From the NCBI RefSeq assembly GCF_016808095.1, contig NC_068974.1, positions 23,420,825-23,484,824 on the forward strand: a stretch of DNA of 64,000 nt. Reading direction: 5' to 3'. Below, in pieces: positions 44,603 through 57,187 of this stretch. The notes beneath the pieces were generated by a model. That model was given only the letters and a program-made list of their open reading frames with translations, was not told the origin of the DNA and did not search any database. A program made the translations under genes and the position numbers. Within the stretch, counting starts at the first letter, position 1. Every line of letters begins with the position of its first letter. Origin of the DNA: Vigna angularis. Its lineage: Eukaryota > Streptophyta > Magnoliopsida > Fabales > Fabaceae.

Positions 44603-45852
44603 TGAAGGAAATATAATTGATTAAGTACAGTAAGAAGTCGAATGAATAAAAGAGTGCAAGGATAGAAAGATCAAACGGTGAGTTTTTATAATGGTTCGGC
44701 CAAGCCTACATCCAGTGTCCTTCCAACCACAGGAAGCCAATGCACTATGATCAAGGTTTTTACAACAAGGTTTTTATAGCGAACTCACGTCAAAAATATA
44801 AAACACCTCTTTAACCCTCTAATCAAAATATAAGCATATACAAAACAGACTAGCAATAAGAATCCTCTCTCCTGTAGTCTAAACCCTTTGAGTCACTCTC
44901 AAAGTCAAGACCGCAACACCCTCTTCTTCCTATAGTCACAACAGGGAACCTCAATCCAATCTTTACAAGATTGTAGCCTCTGATCTCTCAGTTACACCCA
45001 ATGTGCAAATTTGACCAGCCTTTGTATGTGCAGTTAACTTACTCTTCAAGAATCCACAAGGAGATGATCACAACATTCACCTCTTGTTTCTTGGAGCTCT
45101 TTCTCTCTTCCTGTAAGAATACACTTTCTGCAAAAGATATCACAAACTATTAGATTCACAAAAGTTCCTAGAGAAAGCAAGTTCGCGTCAATTTATAGAT
45201 TTTCACAATTCAGATGCATTTTAATCGACTTAGCTACTAATACAATCGAATATAACAATTCAGTTAAATCAGTTAGCAACAATCAATGTAGTTAATTAAA
45301 TGTAAAATTAATGCAGTCGAATCACATGTAATGCTTGGTCAACATATTTAAAAATATAGTTGTTTTACTATTTATTTCAAGCATTAACAAAATTTCAAAA
45401 CTGTAATAGACTTAGTCGAATGCAGGTTGCATGTAATCGACTATGTAACACAGTTAAACAAAGTTTTGAAAAACTTTCATTTTGAAAATCCTCCCAGCAC
45501 ACTTTGAAAACGGTTTGTGCAAAGCCACGAGTTTTTATCGACTCACTTAAAACTGTTGTTTTGCCACACAATTAAAAGTTCAACATAAGTGCTTGTGGTT
45601 TTCCTTCTATAAAACATCAAACATGCATTCACAAATAAAATCAATTATGTAACACAGTGAAATGCAATGTATCAACACAATCATGTTCTCAATGCTTTAA
45701 ACAGATTTACACATTGATTAAAACATATAGCATGTAAGCAATATAACATGTAACACATAAAGAGTACATGTGTTATTAATTATGTTGTCATCATCAAAAA
45801 ACCAGACGCTCTGAGATTGTAGGTTCAGCTAAACTAGTGCCCCCTATCAACA
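44603..45852 (-). repeat. 3' LTR of a second SIRE-type element, about 1.25 kb
   Basis: On the minus strand it starts TGTTGATAGGGGGCACTAG at 45852, directly after a purine tract. The other end, ATATTTCCTTCA near 44603, is inferred from where the gag fragment stops. It contains decayed AATCGACT/AGTCGAAT words (45220-45545). The 5' LTR of this element is not in the window. Confidence 0.7.
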
Positions 45853-46970
45853 ATCTCCCCCTTTTTTTATGATGCACAACAATGATTAATAAACAACCAT
45901 GTTGTACAAATCATATCATATCAAATCGAAATGTATCAAATCAAATGATCAAAATGTATCAGAGCAAATGTTTAAATTTCTCATTTTGATTGAGAGCAAA
46001 AAATATCAATTCATATAAGAGAAAAATATCAGAGCAATACTCAGAGCAATACTCTATCATTCTCCCCCTTTGTGCATTAACAAAAAAGGTATGCTTTATG
46101 ATACTGATATGCTCATAAATAGTTAGTCAGAGATGCATTAGTAAATCATATTAATCAAACAATGATGCTCTCCATGTCACAGATAACCACATTAATCTCC
46201 TCTTAAATTGTAAGCACGTGAAATTATATAAAATCTTATGCAATGCTCCCCTGCCATTATGCATGTTTTATAATCAAAACCCAAATGCATAATGCAGTTT
46301 TCATAGAAAGTAATGTCAGAGCATATATATAAGCATGTGACAGAATTGTATCAAGATAGAAATTATGCAAACACATTAATGTAGCATAGATACAATTTCA
46401 ATCAACAATCTCAATATTATCTCAAGTAATTTCAATCAATTATAGAACAGAGATATATTGAAAATGAAACAATCAACAGTCTATGATCAAAAGGCAGAAT
46501 AACCAAATTCCAAATCATGGAATTTATAACCTCTATTAATGAGTAATCGATTGATCCACTATTGCAATCGACTTCATTGCTTTCCATTTGAATTGTATCT
46601 CCAGTAGTTAATCCAAAAGCAATGTTCCTGCAAAACCTTTCAAGATCTTTCGAGATCAAGCATTTTAGAAAAATTTTAATACAAGAATTATTACAGGTAT
46701 ATTCTGTGTATGTAAATGTATGAATGTAATAGTAAACAGTAATCAATCAACTTCATACACCACATAATCGACTTCAATCAGATATAAACAGATACTCAAG
46801 TTAAAAGAAACTCTTATTTCATTGATATGAAATATGATTACAATCAAATGATACCCAACAAAGATAACGGCTTATAAAGCCTACTACAAAAGACACATTC
46901 CAAACATCTAAGCAAACATACTAAAGCCAACAACTAAAACACATGACACTAGGATGTAAACACAAGACCC
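45853..46970 (-). other. Purine tract and 3' non-coding tail of the second SIRE-type element
   Basis: AAAAAAGGGGGAGAT (minus) at 45853-45867, with another GGGGGAG box at about 46064-46070. The rest is AT-rich and non-coding up to the envelope-like stop at 46971. Confidence 0.7.
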
Positions 46971-48954
46971 TTATTCTCTTTCAGAGGACTCCACGATCTT
47001 CTTATCAGCACTATTCTTCCCACTGTCAGAATCATCTACAAAAGTATCTCCAAAAGAATTTATTCTCAGTGCATAGTCCATCTTCTGATGTCGGTCAATG
47101 AATGATCTTTGAAGCATCAACATTTTCTCATCCAATCTTTTGAATCTTTCATCCACAAATTCTTAAAATTTTGTTTCAGGCTTGAACTTATAACTTGAAA
47201 GATCAACATTTTGAGGATTCATTTCTTAAGTGTTGGGAATATATTCATCCTTGAAAACCCAACCTTCTTTAACTTTTCTGAATCCCACAGAATCTAAGAA
47301 CAATCTTTCCAAAACATTCTTCTTGTTGCAACAAATAGTCTTTTTGATTTGTGATATCCACATTCTGCATTCTTAAGATTTGGTGATAAAGACACCATAT
47401 GGTAGATGGTACTCCTTTTGTTTTGCACACTTCAACATATAATCACTTATTACCAAAGACCAATCCGCTTGAGTACCAGTTTGCAATGTATAAAGTAGAT
47501 ACACATCTTCACCATTCAGTATGGATCGATCCTCACCCCTTGGAAGTAGAATCCAGGTGATCATGTATGCACATAGGCATTCTTCTTTTCGTAAATTTTT
47601 AATATCAAAGGATTCATATTTCCCTACCATGTCAGAATTTTTCAAGAAGTTATTATAGATATCAGTTTTGTAGAATCCTGGTATCCCCTGATGTGCATTC
47701 AGTCCTCCTTGTTGAAATCCAGCTACATACTTCCAGATGGAATAATCAATACTTATCTCCACACCCTTTACTCTGGATGTGAGACAGTTACTGATGGAAT
47801 CCTATTTGACTTAGTCTTTCTTTTGTATTTTTACCTTTCCTAGCTTAGCTCTTAAGGAGCATGGGTTATTATAAATACCCAACTCCTCTCTTGTAATAGC
47901 ACTTTTGAGCTTAATGAGAATTTGATTTTCTGAACTTCAGAAATAATTCTCTCTTGAAAGTCACATGCTAGAGAGTCCAAAGACTCCCTCTAGCCACCTT
48001 CCTTGCACACTGCCTTCATTCTCATTTTTCTTGAATTCCATTGTGCTCCATTTATTTCTCTCATTTCCTCGCTACCATTCTTCGCTGCTACCTCACATCA
48101 GCACTCCAAACTGCCTACACCTTCAGCAGCCACGCGTCCTCTTTCGTATCCTCATCAGCACACCACTCTTCACTTATTTTTCATTCACGTTTGTCTCTCG
48201 AGAGTGTTCTTCATCATCACCAACCATTTTTCATCACAGATCCATTTCTTTGCCTCAGTAAGTCTCAGATTCACCAGTTTCTTCATCTTTATTCCACTGT
48301 CACCAAATCATCTGCACCTTTGGTTAGGGTTTCTTTATCTTTCATCATTTTCTTTAGATTTAGCCGATTAAAACCATTCTTCTACCGTTTAAACACCTTT
48401 AATCGATTTGATCTTCATTATCCACCATTCAATCTTCGTTTTGAACCGATTAATCGGTTCAGTTTGATGTTCTTCACCTTTCTAGGGTTCCTCCGGTCCA
48501 GATTAGGGTTCTTCGTGTTCATTCTCAGATTTACTTCGTTCTCTTCCGATTTCTCTCTTGATCTAGAGTGTCCTATCAATTCCGCTGTGTCATCTCTCTG
48601 GAGGAAGCTTCGAGGAGTCCGCGTCGCGTCTTCGGTCTCTCCTCGGGCGTTCGTCCATCAGTTACCTTCCTTTTTCACATTTGAATAGAAAACCTACACT
48701 AGGTTTGGATAGCAATCCCCTTGGAGTTCAACAAATTTGTTCAGACCAGATTTCTCCAACCATTCTTGAAACACAAAACCTTCATTGCGGAAACATAGAA
48801 TACTCATGCATTTGTGCCTGATCACTTCCTTGTACCCCCACTGGCATATGAAATCAGTGCATTGATCGTCATCACTGAACCACCCAAAAGGATTAGCTTC
48901 TCTTCTAGAAGATGCAGAGCGCTTCCCTGGGCGAGAAGATGAGGTAGCCATCAT
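46971..48954 (-). pseudogene. Envelope-like frame of the second SIRE-type element, split by a solo LTR
   Basis: N-terminal part 48694-48954 (MMATSSSRPGKRSASSRREA, then FGWFSDDDQCTDFICQWGY), middle part 47373-47762 (GIPGFYKTDIYNNF, ADWSLVISDYMLKCA, YHLPYGVFI) and C-terminal part 46971-47156 (coiled coil FKRLDEKMLMLQRSF, acidic end). The family D LTR at 47792-48660 sits between the first two. Without it and one copy of its 5-bp duplication the flanking codons are in one frame, with one TAG near 48695. Other stops lie between 47157 and 47372. It matches the frame at 1030-2203 in order and several words. Function unknown; no membrane anchor was recognised. Confidence 0.75.
47792..48660 (+). repeat. 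Family D solo LTR, 869 bp, TSD GTTAC
   Basis: TGATGGAATCC to GTTCGTCCATCA, inverted relative to the LTRs at 50728 and 55954. GTTAC is repeated at 47787-47791 and 48661-48665. It has CACTTTTGAGCTTAATGA at 47900. More diverged than the two LTRs of the complete family D element. Confidence 0.93.
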
Positions 48955-49032
48955 GCCAAAACTTGCTAAAGAATGTAGAAACTCTTTGACTGAAGCAAGG
49001 GTTTTTCATATTACAACTACAGTCATGGTATG

Positions 49033-49040
49033 CATATATA
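49033..49040 (-). promoter_or_regulatory. TATA-like box upstream of the envelope-like frame
   Basis: TATATATG on the minus strand about 80 bases before the ATG at 48954, nearly the same spacing as in the first element (about 75). One TAATCGACT word lies upstream at about 49112. The palindrome array of the first element is not present here. Confidence 0.4.
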
Positions 49041-49202
49041 CAGGCACGAAAGACACAATTCACAAATAGTCCCTTATTTAAATTTTCAAATACAGAAAGC
49101 CCAAAAACAGAGATATCTAATCGACTTCATTATTTGCAAAGTTGACTACTGTATGACTAAAGGTTTTCACAAAACAGAAACATTCATACAGCAACATGTA
49201 AT

Positions 49203-49348
49203 TGTTGATAAATCGGCAAGTGTACCGAATCACACAAGTAATATAAAATGGTAAGACAGAGTACCGTATCCCAAAGGACTCTCGGAACTAGACAGTCGTG
49301 TGATAACTTGATTAATTAAGACTTAAAGAAAACGAGATCATTGGTTTC
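49203..49348 (-). repeat. Family A LTR fragment
   Basis: TGTTGATAAATCGGCAAG and the following 130 bases match 41394-41540, ending at TCATTGGTTT where the family B LTR begins. Confidence 0.75.
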
Positions 49349-50727
49349 TGATGGGGGTCGCACCCATACAAATTTGATGTGCAAGTAAGAATGCAGTATA
49401 AACTAACAAGTGACTCCTAGGTCATCTCTCAAGGACCAAATGTGGTTCAGTTAATAGGTCAAACACACAGTGGGGGGGTTCAAAAGTGTTTTTGCAAGGA
49501 AATGAACTAAATTAAAATGGAAATTAAACACAACAGAACATAATTGAAAATCATTAAAGTGATTGAAATCAGTGAACCGAACATTCTTAAAGCAAGATGT
49601 GTGAACTAATTAAAGTGCAGCAGACAATAAAGAAACATGTGGTGTGCTATTCAAATGCAATACTTAAGGTAAAACATTAAATGCTCAATGCAGCTTGGAA
49701 TTAAAATTAAATGCTTAAGGTGCGTGACAAATTGAAATACAAGAAATAAATAACAAAACACATCAATACTCTTAAATTGCAATGTTGAGCTAACAAATTA
49801 AATGCACATTGGAATAAAACTGAAATAAGAAAGCAATGCGCCGTGCAGCACCAAAAATAAATCACCGTGAACAACTTCAAGGCAATAAATAAATAAGACA
49901 ATGTATCCAATGCTATTAGCTTGCAACGTATGAGCTCAAAGTGAAATAATAAAAGGTAGATTGTAATCATCTAAAAGAAGCATATCACGGAAACAACACA
50001 AAAGAAAATTGCATGAACAGTAAAATTGCGGAAAAAACAGTGCTCCCTATTCCCTGGACGTAACATTGCGGAAAAAACATTCAAAGATCTCTAAAAGCCA
50101 AATAAAATAAATCTAAAAGGGTGGGTGGCGGTGTGTGCTCTTTCTTCCATGATGTCACAGTGCGCACACTTCAAGCCATCTCCGCATGTGCTCTCGTCCT
50201 AGGGTGGCTTTTTCCAAAATTGCCAAGTCATTCTTGCCTGCAGGTCACGGTTGCTCGCGTGCCCTTCTATTCAATGTAAAAAAAATAGGAACCTCCTGCT
50301 TTGGGCCGTGACCGTGAAGCACCTCCTAAGCTGTTGCCCAAGCCACGTACAAAAATTGAGGTCCAGCAAGGAACGTGGAGTCCAGCCTGCTCCGTGATGT
50401 CCAATTCAAGAATCAACACATCTTCTTTTTGAAGCTCTACGTTGTAGCCCTCATCGTATGCTTCCTAAATAAAATAAATGAATCCCCTTCACGTGCTTCT
50501 TTCTTTCCTTGCTCTCGGTGGTTGCTCCTTTATTCTCTACTGGACCAGCTATTGCCTAAAACCCAACATCAGCCCTCTCCTCCACGTGTGCACCCCTAAA
50601 ATTCAATTAAAAGTTGAGCACGTCATAGCTGTTGTTCGTATAAAGGCTTACTGGATCCGTGTGCTTCTTTCCAGCCATAAAGAAATGTGCTTTTCAAAAG
50701 GAAATTGAATGAACCATGCTCCCAGGC

Positions 50728-51564
50728 TGATGGACGAACGCCCGAGGAGATGACGATAGAAGCTGTGCGAGCATGATTCGAACTCCTCGAGCCTTCCTCG
50801 ACGAGAGAAGACGCAGCGGAATGGAGAAGAAATGCGAGATTGAAGGGGAAAACTGAGATTGAACACTAGAAAACCGAGGATCTAGGGTTTAATCGGTGGA
50901 GATGAAGGAAAATAGAAAAGGTCGAGGAAACCCTAGCGGAGGCCATAGATCGAAGAACTGTTCGATGAAGATGAGGTTCTATGGCCGAAAAGGATGAAGC
51001 AAGGAAGAAGACGAGGTAGAATGTGGCTTACAATCAGTGAAAATGGCGGAAAATGGCAGATCTGAGGTTGGAGGATGGTTAGAGACGAAGGAGCTCTTGA
51101 GAGAGTGAAATGCAAATGACGTTGTGTCTAAAGCGTGATGGAATGAAGAATATGGTTTCTGATGCGTGAGATGGAGAAACCAAATGATTTGGGAAGGAAG
51201 GTGACGCGTGCTCAAGGCTGAACATGCGGCTATGGAGCGCTGATGTGAGGTGGCAGCGAAGAATGGTAGTGAGGAGGTGAGAGAAATAAGTGAAGCACCG
51301 TGGAAATCAAGGAAAATGGAGGCAGTGTGCAAGGAAGGTGGCTAGAGGGAGTCTTTGGACTCTCTAGCATGTGACTTTCAAGAGAGAATTATTTCTGAAG
51401 GTCAGAAAATTAAATTCTCATTAAGCTCAAAAGTGCCAATACAAGAGAGGAGCTGGGTATTTATAGTAACCCATGCTCCTTACAAGCTAAAATACGTGCA
51501 CAATAAAAATGTAAAAACTAAAAAAAGAGGACACTGATAAAACACATCAGGCAGGATTCCATCA
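50728..51564 (-). repeat. 3' LTR of the family D element
   Basis: Plus-strand ends TGATGGACGAACGCCCGAGG and GGCAGGATTCCATCA; nearly identical to 55954-56790. Confidence 0.95.
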
Positions 51565-51652
51565 TACCCTCCCTCTTATAAAAAGATTTGTCCTCAAATC
51601 TGGCAATCGCCTTATGAAGAAACTCCACACAATCTTTGGGAGCATGGCCATC

Positions 51653-52772
51653 TTAGAGTGGCCTTATTCTCTTATATCCACTTTTTCTTCTTCCTGGATC
51701 AAACACAAATCTGCAATAAACATCAAATATATTTTCAATTAATATCAATCCAAGAAAGAAGTTTTCTATAAAAACAAGGAAATAAGGACTTCTAATATTT
51801 TGTTTTATCACATTTAGAAATTCTATAAGTCTAAATTCACTTTTGTCTTGAGTTAATTGTTTTCTTAAAGATAACAATAACTCAAGATTTGAATTGTCAT
51901 ATTTTGAGAATGTTTTCATAATGACAATTGGTTTGAAAGAGAAATCCATATTTGAAGAATAAACCATGATTGGAAAAGAAGTAAAGATTTGGAAACCTTC
52001 CCTTTTAGGTTCCATAGTCTTGGAAAGAATAGAATTTGTCATCAGCAACAATTTCTCCTTTTCTTTCTTCTCTCTTTCTTGCCTTTCTCTCTTTTCTTCT
52101 TTTCTCTCTTTTTCTTTTCTTTCTTCTTCTTTTCTTTTCTCTTCTTCTCTTCTTAATTCATCTCTTCTACTCTCTTCTTTTTTTCTCGTTTTCTTCTCTC
52201 TCTCTCCTCTCTTCTTCTTTCCTTTCTTCCTCTTCTTTTCTCTCAATCTCTCTTTCTCTTTTCTTATCCTTGATTTCTTTAAGTCTTGCCCCAAATTCTA
52301 ATTCTCTATGAAGAAACCCATGATCTTTTAAACTCTTAAGAAATAATTTTCCATCATCAATGCAATTCGTAATTATTTCTAGGTTTCTTTTAATGCTTGA
52401 AGGCACAAACTTTCTTCTCATGCAAGCTTTTAAATCATGCCAATCACGTATGGAGGACTTTCTACCTTTCCTAACATGATATTGTCTTTCATCCCACCAC
52501 TCACTTGCATGCTCTTCTAACTTAGAGAGATATATACTAAGGACATAATATTCACTCTCTCCATAAAACCAAGGATTTATTTTATCAATTTCTTTTTCCC
52601 AAGCTAGGTATGTTAATGCACCTATGTCTTTACCAAAGGATGGAAGATTCCTAGCTTGTTTAAACATTTCATCAACATTATCTAACCTAGATGACCTATA
52701 TGAACTATAACAAGACATTGTTTTTAAAAGTTTTCTTTGTGTGAAAGGTATACAAGATTCACACTTAGACAA
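51653..52772 (-). pseudogene. gag-like gene of the family D element in two overlapping frames
   Basis: The first frame (52772 to 52167, 201 codons) has SYRSSRLDNVDEMFKQARNL, then PSFGKDIGALTYLAWEKEID, WWDERQYHVRKGRKS and LKACMRRKFVPSS, a pattern like the gypsy gag core. It ends in an almost pure Lys/Glu/Arg stretch. The second frame (52294 to 51653) overlaps the first by 128 bases within the same purine-rich stretch, in the +1 frame, and continues with ILSKTMEPKREGFQIF and NLELLLSLRKQLTQ. A single-base indel in a purine run, or ribosomal slippage, could connect them. No zinc knuckle is visible. It may still give a functional first product. Confidence 0.7.
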
Positions 52773-55700
52773 GTCCCAGGTAAGAGAGGTGAGTCATGAA
52801 GACTGCTTAAGTACCAAGTCTTACCCTGCCAGAAATGTCTTAGGTTACTACTAGTTACCCTTTAAACAAAAATCACCTTTAAAATCAAAGAACACAACTC
52901 ACAAACAATCACAAACAATTAAGCACAATTAAAAGACTAGACTCTCGGACTCTAATGTGATAAGGCTTAGAGTTTAATCCCTTTTAGCCTAAATCACCCC
53001 TGAACGTAAAACACAAAGCAAATCAATATTAAAGTCTACTCCTATGGTGAGGCTTGTTGCTTTGTCTAACAAGACACACTCACCTGTCTAGCTATGCTAA
53101 AATTAAAGCAAGTAAAGTTGCCAAGAGTTTGAAAGAGCACCAAGGACTCTTCCAAAGCACTTGGACTTTATAAAAGGCCTTTTTACAAAACAAGCTAAAG
53201 CTAACAGTAGGCTAACACAAGCCTATTACAAACAATTTGAACAAATCAAATACAAAGAAAACAACTATGCTAGGTTGCTACGGTCCTGGTCCACTTCATT
53301 CAGCTTTGTTGCTCAACTTTGTTGTTGCTGGAATCAATTCTCTTGAATCTCCTTCCCAGTCTCATCCCTTTCTCTTGGCTGCTCAAGCTTTCCAAACTTT
53401 CTAGTGAAGTTCTGCTGCTGCTCAATTAAACTCGTACACAAATTGAATTCCAATGAAAGCAACTCTGCACAGATAATTCACACCAATTCAATAGATCACA
53501 AATTACAAGCAACTACAACCCATAACAAGAGCAGTTCAATCACAACAAAAGTAAGTGAAGGTAGAAGAAACTCCCTTCAAAACTGCATATCAAGATGCAA
53601 ATGTTACCTGTCTCATGGATTTAGCTCACAATTTACAATCTGCTACAGTACAAGCAGTATGGCTTTTCCCAAACTATTTAAAAGACTGCTTCTAACTGTG
53701 TGTAATTCCAACTAAACTCCCAACACATCAACTCTGCACACTAAAAATTCACACCAAATTCCAGCAAGGTACAAATGGGAAATGGATATTAAACCAGATT
53801 AATCAAGAAACATTAAAGATAATGCAATTGGCTCATACTTAATTCTCTAGCAGCACAAAATATAACTGTTTAAGACTTCCCAAACACAATGACTATGATT
53901 TAGCAAACAGTTTATAAGCCAAAATGAATGCAATGTCAGTTTAAGCAAATCACAACTGCTCCAATCTAATTGATCCAATTTCTTTTCCTGCACAATGAAC
54001 AATCACAAAACAATTAGATTAACAATGAATTCTCTATTTCAAAGTGCCAAGGAATTAGGCCAAGTTAGCCTTATAAAGCTCACAACACTCAGGCTTCTCC
54101 TTTGAAATTTAAAACACATAAATGAAAAGGTTTGGAAAGGAGATTCTCCCTTGGCAGTTCAAGGCTTGAGAATCTTTCAGACCACCACCACCTAAGATGC
54201 TACCAAGCACACAAACCTTCTTTCAAATTCCAAATACCAAAGTGTAAAAGCTTCTCAATCAAGAATGGCTAGGCTAAGGCAAAGTGATATGCAGAACAGA
54301 GTAGGACAGCCACAAAACAATGACAGCACAACAGATCTATTGCTTAACACAACTCTAGATCAGATGAATAAAGCAATTAAAGCTAAAATTAAAGATTGGC
54401 AGAATAGATTTCACATGCATTGCAGAAAAAACTAGATAACCAACAAAGACAAGCAAGAAACAAAGCTATCAAGAAGGGAAGCACTCAAAAATGAACCTAA
54501 GAATTGCTCTAGAGGGAATTAAGAAAGCAAGAAAAACAAGCAAGTTAGAACATAAACAATTAAGTGACTCCAGTACTGAATTTTAAGCGTTTGATAAAAT
54601 GCCCCAACAAAATTAGTTCATAACTGATAATGTTTTCAGTTTCTGATTTGGAGCTTGTCTTAGTTGGATTGCACAAGGTCTGAACGCTTTCTAAACTTGT
54701 ATACTTATTCTTTTTCACTTGTTTTGATTTCATGCAACAGACCCTAGCTCTTACTACAATCCAACTGAATCATAAATGCACAAATCAAAATGTCAGTACT
54801 GCACTATACTTCCTTCATAAAAAAAAATTGACTTAAAATGGTGGTTTAAAAAGGTGAAAAACGCACAAAGGCTGATATAACTCGAATTAAACTATCTCAA
54901 CATATTTAAAACATCAAAACAAACTTGTTTTGCATTAAAATTGGATGCAGAACATAGTAATTCGAAAATTGAACTTGCAATAGCCACTTATGCAATCAAA
55001 CAGCACCAATTTTAAGTTTTATTGAGTCAATTGACAAATTATTGATGAAAATGAATTTAACACAGCAAACACAAATGACTCTTGAATATGATTGAACTAG
55101 AAGCTTAGCAATGAACTAATACCAAGCAGAACAGACACACACTCAAAACATTAACACAGACTTCAAAGAAAAAACCAGTTCGGTGTAGCTGGCCAAAAGA
55201 GAGACTGATGTTGTTGTAAGCATCTTGCACCCAAGCTCAATGCAACATTTCATAGCTTAATTTGTGTGCATTTGCTATCCACAAGCAGATTCAACTTTCA
55301 GCTCACAGAATTTCAAAAGTGCAATACAATTACATGTAATGGTCAGCATCAAAAACTCAAGACAGCTTCAGATAAATGAAATGACATTAAAACTGCTGTG
55401 AAGTCTGCATCAAGCTCATTCAATTGAATGTCACTACTTATGATGATGGACAGATCTTACTCAAAGCAAAAACATAATTGAATCAGTTAAACTCAGATTT
55501 AATTGACAATTAAAACAAAGTAACATGACATAGACAAAACAGAAATGGATTTAGAAATTAAAAGATTCAAACAAATTCGATTCACCGAATAAAATGATAA
55601 AAACATTGTCTTAAGGTAAAGACTCAAACACAGAACAAGCAACCTTATCAGAATTTGGAAACCTAAACACATGAACACAAATTTCACTGAATGAAGATGC

Positions 55701-55932
55701 ACGAACAAAAGTTAAACACAAGACAGTTAGGAAATTAACTAACAACGCGAAAATGAAAGAAATTAAACGCACAGCGTTAAACCAGAACATGAATCAAGCA
55801 GCGGAATGGAAGAACAAACTCAGGATCAAGACAGAATCAAAACACAAAACTAGAACAAAGACAGAGACGTGAATCAAACTGAAACAAGAATCGAAACAAA
55901 GATACTTACCTTTGACGCGTGAAGCACGGACG
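52773..55932 (-). other. Long leader of the family D element
   Basis: About 3.1 kb without a convincing frame. Minus-strand words TTGGGGCATTTTA (54600), GATTGTAGTAAGAGCT (54745), AAACCACCATTTTAAG (54836) and GCATAAGTGGCTATTGCAAG (54976) occur in the same order as in the family C leader. Confidence 0.75.
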
Positions 55933-55953
55933 AAACCTGGCCCTGATACCAAC
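55933..55953 (-). other. Primer-binding site of the family D element
   Basis: Minus strand: LTR end TCCATCA, spacer GT, then TGGTATCAGGGCCAGGTTT, close to the initiator tRNA-Met complement. Confidence 0.85.
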
Positions 55954-56790
55954 TGATGGACGAACGCCCGAGGAGATGACGATAGAAGCTGTGCGAGCAT
56001 GATTCGAACTCCTCAAGCCTTCCTCGACGAGAGAAGACGCAGCGGAATGGAGAAGAAACGCGAGATTGAAGGGGAAAACTGAGATCGAACACTAGAAAAC
56101 CTAGGATCTAGGGTTTAATCGGTGGAGATGAAGGAAAATAGAAAAGGTCGAGGAAACCCTAGCGGAGGCCATAGATCGAAGAACTGTTAGGTGAAGATGA
56201 GGTTCTATGGCCGAAAAGGATGAAGCAAGGAAGAAGACGAGGTAGAATGTGGCTTACAATCGGTGAAAATGGCGGAAAACGGTAGATCTGAGGTTGGAGG
56301 ATGGTCAAAGACGAAGGAGCTCTTGAGAGAGTGAAATGCAAATGACGTTATGGCTGAAGCATGATGGAATGAAGAATATGGTTTTTGATGCACGAGATGG
56401 AGAAACCAAATGATTTGGGAAGGAAGGTGACGCGTGCTTAAGGCTGAACATGCGGCTCAGGAGCGCTGATGTGAGGTGGCAGCGAAGAATGGTAGCGAGG
56501 AGGTGAGAGAAATAAGTGGAGCACCGTGGAAATCAAGGAAAATGGAGGCAATGTGCAAGGAAGGTGGCTAGAGGGAGTCTTTGGACTCTCTAGCATGTGA
56601 CTTTCAAGAGAGAATTATTTCTGAAGGTCAGAAAATTAAATTCTCATTAAGCTCAAAAGTGCCAATACAAGAGAGGAACTGGGTATTTATAGTAACCCAT
56701 GCTCCTTACAAGCTAAAATACGTGCACAATAAAAATGTAAAAACTACAAAAAGAGGACACTGATAAAACACATCAGGCAGGATTCCATCA
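55954..56790 (-). repeat. 5' LTR of the family D element
   Basis: 837 bp, the same length as the 3' copy; the few differences include GACGAACGCC-region identity and single changes such as CGAACTCCTCAAG for CGAACTCCTCGAG. Confidence 0.95.
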
Positions 56791-57187
56791 CAGGCCGTGA
56801 CCATTTCCCCGTGAATCAACCCTTTCTTTCTTTCTTAAAGCCAATATTGAATTCACCGTGTGAGCTTTTTTTTTTCTAGCTGATCCATTTCAGCTCCCTA
56901 TCTGTGTGCACCCCCAAAAAATAAATCTGCACTTCCTCTCTCATTTTAGCTTAAAATATAATTGATGTGGTATTTCTCTTTAAGTCCCAAAATATTATCC
57001 AACAATTTCCCTACAATTAATAATGCAAATAATTAGCCTCAAATAATTAAAATTAATTAAAATAAGAATTTCTGGTCAAATTTAGCATAATTAGCAAAAA
57101 TGGGGGAATACTGGAAATTCAAGCACAATTCCTTGATTAACTCTAGCACAATAAGCTAAGTGAAATCAAGAAAATATTGACTCATCA

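Larger units (their letters stand above)
50728..56790 (-). mobile_element. Family D LTR retrotransposon, gag-only, 6063 bp, TSD CAGGC
   Basis: Two 837-bp LTRs with few differences, CAGGC at 50723-50727 and 56791-56795, a primer site at 55933-55951 and a purine tract (ATAAGAGGGAGGGTA, minus) at 51565-51579. The interior has a 3.1 kb leader and one gag-like gene; no protease, RT or integrase. It is structurally complete and young, so it must use proteins from another element. Confidence 0.95.
49349..57187 (-). repeat. Family B LTR (3' LTR of an Athila-like element), split by a family D element
   Basis: On the minus strand it starts TGATGAGTCAATATTTTC at 57187 and ends CCCCCATCA at 49349, with 50728-56790 and one CAGGC copy inserted. 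The parts match the family B LTR at 39050-40378 at both ends. Non-coding internal sequence of the same element continues at 57188. Confidence 0.75.

Noticed and set aside
48003..48688. Long plus-strand frames in the solo LTR, up to 215 codons
   Set aside because: They lie wholly within a family D LTR and its edge, are not kept in the 837-bp copies at the same length, and have no domain.
52036..52311. Plus-strand Ser/Phe/Leu-rich frame that could look like a membrane protein
   Set aside because: Reverse complement of the Lys/Glu/Arg-rich gag-like region.
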